Origin: a virus
Virus record (IMG/VR): IMGVR_UViG_3300030419_004818
Span: 1 to 28,660 of that record
Reading direction: 5' to 3' (one strand)
DNA: 28,660 nucleotides
The notes under the pieces were generated by a model. That model made no database searches, had not been told where the DNA came from, and was given only the letters and a program-made list of their open reading frames with translations. Below, one piece after another: positions 1-5,998 of this stretch; position 1 is the first letter of the stretch; each line of letters starts with the position of its first letter. Position numbers and translations under genes: made by a program.

Positions 1-346
1 ACTGAATGATCGGAAGATTGTTTAAGTATTCAAACAATCTCGTTTGCTGCCAAATCTTATTAGCAATTTCCTCGCTCTCAGACAAATTTTTAATTTCACG
101 ATTCAGACGAATGGGTTTTCGCCCCTCTTTATAGTTTTTGTTTACAATCTTACGTTTCTTTGAGCCACCAGCCCCGTCCCAGACAACAACCACTCCATCT
201 GGTTTAGTTTCTCTGCATAGCTTTTGTAAAATCTTCAAAAACCCCTTAAGGCCACCAATGGGCTGTCCATTGGTAGACAAACTAGGGTCTACGATATATG
301 CTCTAAAATACATGTTCAGAGCATCGATAACGAGTAAACGTTTCAT
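1..346 (-). CDS. 5'-3' exonuclease, N-terminal part (runs off the left edge)
   Basis: The frame is open from an ATG at 346-344 to the window edge and gives 115 residues. It starts MKRLLVIDALNMYFRAY, continues with GGLKGFLKIL, and then has VVVVWDGAGGSKKRK followed by NYKEGRK. These are the hallmarks of the PIN-like 5'-3' exonuclease/flap endonuclease family (5' nuclease domain of DNA polymerase I, T5 and T4 RNase H relatives): an early metal-binding Asp (residue 8), the conserved aromatic-Arg-Ala segment, and the V-x-D-G strand followed by basic helical-arch residues. The expected role is removal of RNA primers and flaps during phage replication. GGAG lies about ten bases before the ATG and within the last codons of the recombinase gene, whose stop ends one base before this start, so the two are translationally coupled. 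The active-site acidic cluster further downstream is outside the window. Confidence 0.85.
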   Translation of the reverse strand, partial: MKRLLVIDALNMYFRAYIVDPSLSTNGQPIGGLKGFLKILQKLCRETKPDGVVVVWDGAGGSKKRKIVNKNYKEGRKPIRLNREIKNLSESEEIANKIWQQTRLFEYLNNLPIIQ

Positions 347-347
347 A

Positions 348-1463
348 CTATTCTTCTCCGTCAACGTTATAATGCCCTGAAGCATCGCCTTCTCTACTTT
401 CAAAATTCATGATAATTTTTTCATCCATGATCTCCAGTACCCTGGTCCTAAACTTCTCTTCCTGAAGGAACTCAAGCCATTTTGAAGATTGAAATTTAGT
501 TTCCGTACCATCAGCATGAATTAAAGCCATCCAAGGTCCACTTTGTTTTACATGTTCAGAGCCCTTAATGGCTTCCAGCCAACTTTCTTCATCTTGAATG
601 CCCACTTCTCCGCCCCACATAATTTTAAATGTACACTCGCGACCTTGAGAACCAAACCTAGATTTCTTAAGCTTCGCCTTTACTTCTGAACCAATACGAT
701 ACCCGTGCTCATCAGTAATAAAAGAAGCCTTCGCTTTGCGCCCTGTGAGCCATATACGGAGCGAATAGGCATAATGCATGGCCTTACCCCCGGGAGTCAT
801 ATAAGGCTCTACCATGGCCTCTGAGGGGCTCCTAGTGATGTTTGTTTTAAGCTGGTTCAGAACCACAAAAGTAGACTGACTATTCGCAATGGGCACCACC
901 AATTTTGCCATACCTTTGGCCAGGATTCGTGCCTTAACTGCCATAGAAGACAAAGGATTAAAGTCGCCCTCAACGTCAGATACACTAGGCGTCATCGCTA
1001 GCGAATCCCAAATAAAGAGCATTGGACTCTCGTTGCTACCCAACAAGTCCTCCATGGTTTCCAATACGAACTCAACGTTTTGAGCCTGGATGTATAACAT
1101 CCTACTGACGTCGCATCCGGCCTTTTCCCAGAAAGATGGGTCAATTGCTGACTCTGAGTCAAAGTACACCACATCGATGCCCTTCTTTTGGGCGTTTGCT
1201 GCAATTTGTGCAGCCATATAAGATTTTCCTGCCGACTCCAAGCCAGCAATTTCTGTAATTTTACCGACAGGGATACCTGCCAGCTTACCACGACAAATGA
1301 TTGAATCTAGCCATCTAGACCCTGTGGAAATCCAGCTTTTTACTTCTGTTGGGTTTTCTTGTTCCAAATTGTGTGCGACAGATTGGCCAGCTTTTTTGTT
1401 GACCAAATTACGCATTTCTTCCATGGTAAGTTTTCCAACTTTACCTTTTTTAAGTCTAGACAT
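348..1463 (-). CDS. uvsX: UvsX/RecA-like recombinase
   Basis: 371 residues, close to the usual length for UvsX or RecA. Walker A is GLESAGKS at residues 74-81. The catalytic glutamate motif is FDSESAIDP (E104, matching RecA VDAEHALDP). Walker B is MLFIWDSLA with D153, and the L2-region switch is VLNQLKTNI with Q204. The expected role is ATP-dependent strand exchange on SSB-coated single-stranded DNA, in recombination-dependent replication and repair. GGAG precedes the ATG (MSRLKKGK) by seven bases. The gene follows the DUF262 gene after about 60 bases that contain one copy of the 33-bp repeat, and it couples directly to the exonuclease gene downstream. The family is certain. Whether it is closer to UvsX or to bacterial RecA needs a tree; the phage context and lack of a long RecA C-terminal domain favour UvsX. 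Confidence 0.93.
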   Translation of the reverse strand: MSRLKKGKVGKLTMEEMRNLVNKKAGQSVAHNLEQENPTEVKSWISTGSRWLDSIICRGKLAGIPVGKITEIAGLESAGKSYMAAQIAANAQKKGIDVVYFDSESAIDPSFWEKAGCDVSRMLYIQAQNVEFVLETMEDLLGSNESPMLFIWDSLAMTPSVSDVEGDFNPLSSMAVKARILAKGMAKLVVPIANSQSTFVVLNQLKTNITRSPSEAMVEPYMTPGGKAMHYAYSLRIWLTGRKAKASFITDEHGYRIGSEVKAKLKKSRFGSQGRECTFKIMWGGEVGIQDEESWLEAIKGSEHVKQSGPWMALIHADGTETKFQSSKWLEFLQEEKFRTRVLEIMDEKIIMNFESREGDASGHYNVDGEE

Positions 1464-1484
1464 ATTTTACTCCAATGTGTGAAT

Positions 1485-1517
1485 GAGACATCTGTGACCC
1501 CATGCCTCCCTGCGGGA
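1485..1517 (-). repeat. 33-bp direct repeat, copy 1 (leader of the recombinase gene)
   Basis: A perfect 33-base match to 2853-2885, in the same orientation, lying in the gap between the DUF262 stop and the recombinase start. Read on the coding strand it begins TCCCGCAGGGAGGCAT and ends CAGATGTCTC. Bases 10-16 and 27-33 can form a 7-bp stem (one G-U pair) with a 10-base loop starting GGGG. The 5' UCCC can instead pair with GGGA (triloop GCA) or with the loop GGGG, which would be an H-type pseudoknot. In this copy the element is not followed by a T-run, so it is not a terminator here. Confidence 0.9.
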
Positions 1518-1523
1518 ATTTAC

Positions 1524-2774
1524 TTAAGCAGACATAGCCTCACGCTCAGATACCATATTAACAGATTTTTTCCGTAATGTCAACTTAGATAAATTACTTG
1601 TCTTGCTCACTTCCAAGATCAAAGCATCTTTTCTCTTGTTACGAGAAGACGGTTGATGTGGAAGATTTTGCCACCTGAAGTAATAATGTTCTTTGTTAAC
1701 ATCATCAGGGTCCAACCCGTTCCTCAGTTTTGTCTCACGATCCTTAGCATATAAACTTTCTGAATCGGTGACAAGACGATCTTCAATCACTTTAAGCTCT
1801 TTAAAGAACTTGGCGTTGCCCTGGATTTCAAAATCGTTATCATGCGCCCATTCGCATGCCAACAGAGTTGCCCACCATAGCCTTTTTGGAATTTGCTTTG
1901 ACTGAGAGTAGGTTTTTTGATGAGTTACAATGACAGCCATGCTTTTGATAATCTCATCTACTCTTGTAATCTCCTCCGCTATATAACAACACGTAGGATC
2001 GCTCAAAGTATTAAATCCAGCACCCATCTCATACCAATCATCGATGAGAGATGCCTTCAAGCCCCATTCCCTAGTCTTGACAATTTTATGATTGTAAGTC
2101 TTCATAAGTACCATCGCGATTTTTGCCACAGTTTCATCATCTATCATACGCTGACGCTGCTTATCCGGCACCATGTATTCCAACATGGCACTGTATTTGC
2201 TAGAAGTCTTTCTCACCCAATCTGCAATCGGACTTTTAATTGCTTGTCTCATTTCCTGATCGTTAAGCGGCTTTCCATCATTAAGTGATTGAAAGATTGA
2301 AGACAAATCGTCCTTTGTCGCTTTTTCCACTACTTGAACAGTGACTTTGCAACCAGTTTTAAAATGATCCTGCAATCGCTTTGGCAAATCCTTAAAAAAG
2401 GAATTCTGCACATGCTGTATTTCCCCATCTGCATCCAAAAACTTTCCACTAATAGCCACTTCATTATTGAAGAAGCCTAGTGTCTTTTTAGTTCTGTTTT
2501 GCCCATCAAGGGAAATATATTTTTTACCGTCTGGGAGGAGAGTACTAAAATACTCTGCTGACGTAAGCTCCCCCATTTGGTTGCAATGTTCCTTACACGC
2601 ATCAATATCAGCTACAACAATAGACTGTAAAGCCCAGTCTTTTGAAAGAGATTCAAAATACTTGTTTGTATTTTGGGATTCCCACACAACCCGACGTTGA
2701 AACGACTTGTCGTAAACAACTTTGCTATCAGAAAAGTTCTTGATAAATGAACTCAAACTATAATCCTTACTCAT
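1524..2774 (-). CDS. DUF262 (GmrSD N-terminal-like / ParB-fold) protein
   Basis: 416 residues. Residues 25-45 contain the FQRRVVW segment typical of the DUF262 N-terminus. Residues 88-94 read SLDGQNR, the DGQxR signature that contributes the nucleotide-hydrolysing residues in ParB/GmrS-type domains. Residues 161-178 contain FQSLNDGKPLNDQEMRQA, the second family hallmark. The C-terminal half is helical, with no recognisable GmrD/HNH nuclease motif. DUF262 proteins are best known as subunits of modified-DNA restriction enzymes, but phage-borne stand-alone versions exist and their role is unknown. The strong AGGAGG ribosome site precedes the ATG by eight bases. The 78-base gap before it is very AT-rich (TATATAGT, CATATAC) but I see no convincing promoter pair. 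Its place between ssb and the recombinase gene suggests a role in DNA metabolism or against host defence; this is inference. Confidence 0.8.
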   Translation of the reverse strand: MSKDYSLSSFIKNFSDSKVVYDKSFQRRVVWESQNTNKYFESLSKDWALQSIVVADIDACKEHCNQMGELTSAEYFSTLLPDGKKYISLDGQNRTKKTLGFFNNEVAISGKFLDADGEIQHVQNSFFKDLPKRLQDHFKTGCKVTVQVVEKATKDDLSSIFQSLNDGKPLNDQEMRQAIKSPIADWVRKTSSKYSAMLEYMVPDKQRQRMIDDETVAKIAMVLMKTYNHKIVKTREWGLKASLIDDWYEMGAGFNTLSDPTCCYIAEEITRVDEIIKSMAVIVTHQKTYSQSKQIPKRLWWATLLACEWAHDNDFEIQGNAKFFKELKVIEDRLVTDSESLYAKDRETKLRNGLDPDDVNKEHYYFRWQNLPHQPSSRNKRKDALILEVSKTSNLSKLTLRKKSVNMVSEREAMSA

Positions 2775-2852
2775 TTTAAATACCTCCTCATTTTTTGTAT
2801 ATGATCAAACAACTTTACTATATAATTTCAAGTCATTTAATCTGAGTAAAAA

Positions 2853-2885
2853 GAGACATCTGTGACCCCATGCCTCCCTGCGGGA
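2853..2885 (-). repeat. 33-bp direct repeat, copy 2 (after ssb); terminator-like
   Basis: A perfect copy of the repeat at 1485-1517, located ten bases after the ssb stop codon and about 80 bases before the DUF262 start. In this copy the 7-bp stem GAGGCAT/ATGTCTC is followed at once by TTTTT on the coding strand, so it could act as a weak intrinsic terminator or attenuator after ssb. The other copy lacks the T-run, so the conserved part is the fold or a protein-binding site, not termination as such. Confidence 0.9.
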
Positions 2886-2894
2886 TTTAAATTT

Positions 2895-3641
2895 TTAACT
2901 TCCTAGAAGCTCATCAAATGCCTTTTCCACAGAAGAGGTCTCGCTAGTGCCCGAGTCTGCATACTTAGATGTTTCTGACGAATTTTCTTCTGCTCCGAGA
3001 AGAAACTCATCAAGCATCTTTTGAACGTCTGCATGAGACTTCTTTTCAAAAAGGCTGTCCATTGCAGGAATGGTTTCCAGCATTTCTGCGCACCTTTCCG
3101 CACCTTCCTGACACAATTCAGAAGGACGCCGACGTGGAGTAATTTTGGTTTGTGGGAACTGAGCCCCGGCAGGTTTACCATAATTAATAACCAAGTCAGT
3201 GCCAGCATCTGGGTCAGTAATGTCCCCATATTCTGGATTGAGGACAAGATTGAGAAGTTGCTCATATACCATCTTGCCATAGCCCCAGACACGGATTCCC
3301 TTGTCTTCCTCACCACGAACAAGTACAGGCGAAAAGAACCTCTGCCGAGCCATAAGATTCTTAGCCATTTTAATGCTGTCCGGTGTTCCTTCGTTAAAGA
3401 GATTACGAACAAAATCATCCAACGGACAATCTTCTCCGAAGTTCTTTTTAGGACTCAGGAAACCAGCATTGTTACCCAGGTTATAGTGGAACCAATAATC
3501 TTTGAACGGATCTCCATCGGGGGGAGACACGATACGAATCACAGATTCTCCATCTTGTGGACGCCAAAAGCTAGATCCACCATTACCACGATTTTCCAAA
3601 GCATTCTTACGTGCTCTAATTTTTTTCATATCCAATGCCAT
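2895..3641 (-). CDS. 32: gp32-like single-stranded DNA-binding protein
   Basis: 248 residues, a little shorter than T4 gp32 (301). After a basic N-terminal segment (MKKIRARKNALENR, the region used by gp32 for cooperative self-contact) comes FWRPQDGESVIRIV, the classic start of the myoviral SSB OB-fold. Then follow MAKNLMARQRFFSPVLVRG, VWGYGKMVYEQLL and NPEYGDITDPDAGTDLVI, all strongly conserved in T4-like SSBs. H52 and C72 sit where the gp32 zinc subdomain would be, but the full Cys/His set is not present, so the zinc may be lost. The C-terminus is Ser/Glu-rich and ends KAFDELLGS, the acidic tail that recruits partner replication proteins. AAGGAG lies nine bases before the ATG. A sigma70-like promoter lies directly upstream, and the 33-bp repeat lies directly downstream. 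Confidence 0.93.
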   Translation of the reverse strand: MALDMKKIRARKNALENRGNGGSSFWRPQDGESVIRIVSPPDGDPFKDYWFHYNLGNNAGFLSPKKNFGEDCPLDDFVRNLFNEGTPDSIKMAKNLMARQRFFSPVLVRGEEDKGIRVWGYGKMVYEQLLNLVLNPEYGDITDPDAGTDLVINYGKPAGAQFPQTKITPRRRPSELCQEGAERCAEMLETIPAMDSLFEKKSHADVQKMLDEFLLGAEENSSETSKYADSGTSETSSVEKAFDELLGS

Positions 3642-3661
3642 TATTTAATACTCCTTATTGT

Positions 3662-3690
3662 ATTGTAGGGCTGCTTAACCAATCTCTCAA
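3662..3690 (-). promoter_or_regulatory. sigma70-like promoter for ssb
   Basis: On the coding strand TTGAGA (3690-3685) and TACAAT (3667-3662) are separated by exactly 17 bases, each one base from the TTGACA/TATAAT consensus. The predicted transcript would start around 3655, just before the AAGGAG ribosome site of ssb. A host-type promoter here suits early expression of the replication and recombination genes. Confidence 0.65.
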
Positions 3691-3708
3691 GCAACTGAAG
3701 ACAGTATA

Positions 3709-3966
3709 CTACACTGACTCCCAGTTGTCAAGAGAATTATCTTCAAAAGTTTCTGGTTCTGAAATGGTTGTTTTCCAATTGAAAACACGAAATGCTTTAC
3801 TTTCAAGGTCCCAGACCACTTCCATGCCGGGTGGCATGGTTTTTTCCTTGTTGCCGCCTTTGACCTTCTCTTCTAAAAACAGCTTTGGCAGGTCACAAAG
3901 TTTTGCAAACTTCATTTGCCTGACTTCACCGTTTTTCTTCTCAAATGCTCCGATATATGCCTTCAT
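3709..3966 (-). CDS. Small WYL_2-like (Sm/SH3 beta-barrel) protein
   Basis: 85 residues, starting MKAYIGAFEKKNGEVRQMKFAK with a strong AGGAGG site six bases upstream. The pattern of a charged 'KKNGEVRQMKF' strand, then 'DLPKLFLEEK', then 'MEVVWDLESKAFRVFNWKTTI' resembles the phage WYL_2 (DUF2693) family, whose conserved core is a V/Y-D-x-x-x-x-x-R-x-F strand near the C-terminus. This family is common in T4-like replication blocks and of unknown function; a regulatory or nucleic-acid-binding role is only inferred from the Sm-like fold. It starts eight bases after the FtsZ-like gene and is probably cotranscribed with it. Family assignment is by eye and moderate. Confidence 0.6.
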   Translation of the reverse strand: MKAYIGAFEKKNGEVRQMKFAKLCDLPKLFLEEKVKGGNKEKTMPPGMEVVWDLESKAFRVFNWKTTISEPETFEDNSLDNWESV

Positions 3967-3974
3967 TTATCCTC

Positions 3975-4802
3975 CTATTGTTGAATTACAGAACTATACG
4001 CGCAAACATAAGCATAATTGTACTCATACGTCGTAGGCCATATGGTATAAAAAGCTTTTTCACACGATTGGTTTTTAACGAAATCTCTTATCCTATTCAA
4101 AGCCTGTTTATCACTCCTAAGATCGTTTTCGTTAATTAAATAATAATACATTTTTTCCTCGATGTCAACTAAAGGATAAAATAATTGTTCCTCGCCTTTT
4201 TGCTGATCAACCATTCCTATTGTGCATATTCTAGAAATATCGGATAAACCGGAAAAAGTCGTCATTGCTGGCTTTATATGATCATAGGCGTTCATCATAT
4301 GAATCGTATTGCACAGAAGCTCGTTTAAACGACTATTATATTCCATAACAGAAACCCCATCCAATATTCTTTCTAGTTCCGGATTAGAAATCATGATCAT
4401 TTTACGAAACACACCTGAACGTGCATACTCTTGGAGAACGTTGAATGTAACGGCATCGCGCAAACGAGCGTTTTCCCCCAAAAGAGACATATCAGGCCGA
4501 ATATAAAGAAGTGTTATATCACGATCTCTAAGTTGCTCTAAAATCCTCAGTGTTGCTCCGCTTACCACGCCAGAGCCTGCAACAACAAACAATAATTCAT
4601 TTTTAAGCTCAGAAAATAGAAATCTTAAATTTAACGAACTCTCATCGTATTTCTCATGATTATTATAAGTTGGCAAACAATAAGTGTTTAAACCATCTTT
4701 TAAGTTTTTATCAAACTTGTATACTTGATACTGAGTGTAAGCTTTGCTGAAATAATCAGCTATATTGCACCCTGCTTGTCCCAATCCTACTATTGCGTCC
4801 AT
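3975..4802 (-). CDS. FtsZ/tubulin-like GTPase-fold protein, divergent
   Basis: 275 residues. The N-terminus AIVGLGQAGCNIADYF (residues 3-18) matches the first nucleotide-binding loop of FtsZ/tubulin (GxGxxGxN). LLFVVAGSGVVSGATLRILEQL (71-92, shown split as LLFVVAGSG and VVSGATLRILEQL) aligns with the FtsZ T4 signature region GGGTGTG followed by a helix. LLYIRPDMSLLGENARLRDAV (98-118 region) matches FtsZ 'VTKPFxFEGxxRxxxA'. ISNPELERIL (138-147) matches FtsZ 'IPNDKLLxxL', and ISRIC after FSGLSD (183-193) sits where the T7 catalytic segment NxDFADV should be. The glycine-rich T4 signature is degenerate and the T7 Asn/Asp pair is only partly kept, so GTP hydrolysis may be weak or lost. It is shorter than FtsZ or PhuZ. 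The start is set by AGGAG overlapping the end of the polymerase gene (13-base overlap). Expected roles by analogy are filament formation or DNA/virion positioning; this is inference. Confidence 0.7.
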   Translation of the reverse strand: MDAIVGLGQAGCNIADYFSKAYTQYQVYKFDKNLKDGLNTYCLPTYNNHEKYDESSLNLRFLFSELKNELLFVVAGSGVVSGATLRILEQLRDRDITLLYIRPDMSLLGENARLRDAVTFNVLQEYARSGVFRKMIMISNPELERILDGVSVMEYNSRLNELLCNTIHMMNAYDHIKPAMTTFSGLSDISRICTIGMVDQQKGEEQLFYPLVDIEEKMYYYLINENDLRSDKQALNRIRDFVKNQSCEKAFYTIWPTTYEYNYAYVCAYSSVIQQ

Positions 4803-5998
4803 GATTCTCCTAATTTAACCATATTACCAAAGTTTTTACCTGCTTTTAAATTAACCTTAAATTTACCTAGGTCAGTTGAAGCAAAAACATTAATCAATTC
4901 TTTTAATATATCTTTATCCTCCGCAGAAAAATCCAACACTAAAGAATCATGCACACCAAAAGCAATATTTGTTTTACGATTTTCTAGTAACTCACCGATT
5001 TGCACCATTCTACGAAGAAACAAGTCACTTGCGGTGCTTTGAATGATATAATTAAGGGCATGGTGTTCGTCAGCTTCAATTTTCCTGTCAAAAAATGTTT
5101 TAACGTGACTACCATCCCAATATTTCTCCAAAACACTCTCACGCTCATATACACCTTCCGAAAGATGATCCTCCGAACCTGGATTATACAACCAAGCGAA
5201 GATCCTTTCTTTGGCTTGTTCTCTAGTCAAGTGGCCTTGATACACATGTTTTACATTCCACTCGTGTATATCTTCCCTTGGCTGTTGTTTGCCAGAAAGA
5301 GCCAGCAATGTTCGAAGTTCTGCGGCATTAAAATCCATCTCCACGTACCAATCATTATTAGGCTCCAAGATGGCACGATGCTCTTTATTTAAAGTCAATA
5401 TTGGGAAACTGTTTTTAGCAGTGGTCAGTCTGCCCGTTTTCGTGCCAAACAAATTATAAGAAACGCCGCTATAAGTGTTTCTGTACAATTTGCGAGCCCT
5501 CAACGTTGTTAAGTTGTTTTTAAGCGGCTGTAGATTAATTTTCAATTTTTGTCGTTTTATTTGCTCTAACAGTTTGTGCAAAGAAAGCAAAAAATCATAA
5601 TTCTCAGGTCTAGGATAGTTTTCAAATACATGATCAGTTATTTGACTCTTCACCTCCCCATAACGAATTAAAAATTTCTCTGGTATTAAACTATAAATAT
5701 TGTGCGATCTCAGATCAACTTTGGCTTTCTCAAAAGACCGAATGTAGGATTTCATCCTCTCCGAAATCAACTCCCAGCTACCCTTCAAATGATCAGGGCA
5801 CACTTCACTGAGATTTTTACCATTTGCATATATAAAAGCGTATTCAACACCAGCATTGTCTATTGCAGGATGATAATTCCATGTTCTTTTAAAATTGCTC
5901 TTAAAATCACGGCAAAGTTCTAAATCACTATAAAATTTTATATTATTCCTCTTTGGGGAAGATTGCTGTGGCTGGAATATTTGAAATGTCGTTCTCAT
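4790..5998 (-). CDS. Family A DNA polymerase, polymerase domain only
   Basis: 402 residues. Visible in order: TKTGRLTT (187-193, thumb-palm junction motif); motif A YVEMDFNAAELRTLLA with catalytic D222; motif B R259-K263-F267-Y271 in TREQAKERIFAWLYN, with exact R-x3-K-x3-F-x3-Y spacing; ALNYIIQSTASDL (314-326, the QGTAAD motif of Pol I); and motif C FGVHDSLVL with D351. In motif C the usual Glu after the Asp is Ser (HDS in place of HDE). There is no 3'-5' exonuclease domain, so proofreading must be encoded elsewhere, as in RM378-type phages where the domains are split. The ATG at 5998 (AAAGG nine bases upstream) overlaps the preceding gene by 56 bases. An internal non-ATG start near 5940 after AGAGG is possible, as the first 20 residues have low complexity. 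Confidence 0.92.
   Translation of the reverse strand: MRTTFQIFQPQQSSPKRNNIKFYSDLELCRDFKSNFKRTWNYHPAIDNAGVEYAFIYANGKNLSEVCPDHLKGSWELISERMKSYIRSFEKAKVDLRSHNIYSLIPEKFLIRYGEVKSQITDHVFENYPRPENYDFLLSLHKLLEQIKRQKLKINLQPLKNNLTTLRARKLYRNTYSGVSYNLFGTKTGRLTTAKNSFPILTLNKEHRAILEPNNDWYVEMDFNAAELRTLLALSGKQQPREDIHEWNVKHVYQGHLTREQAKERIFAWLYNPGSEDHLSEGVYERESVLEKYWDGSHVKTFFDRKIEADEHHALNYIIQSTASDLFLRRMVQIGELLENRKTNIAFGVHDSLVLDFSAEDKDILKELINVFASTDLGKFKVNLKAGKNFGNMVKLGESWTQ

Noticed and set aside
2775-2852. A promoter for the DUF262 gene in the AT-rich gap (TTGAAA, TATATAGT, CATATAC).
   Set aside because: No -35/-10 pair has an acceptable spacing: TTGAAA to TATACA is 24 bases. AT content alone gives such matches.
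3021-3668. A 215-codon plus-strand frame opposite ssb.
   Set aside because: Antisense to a clearly conserved SSB; its sequence is a mirror of the SSB codons and it has no ribosome site.
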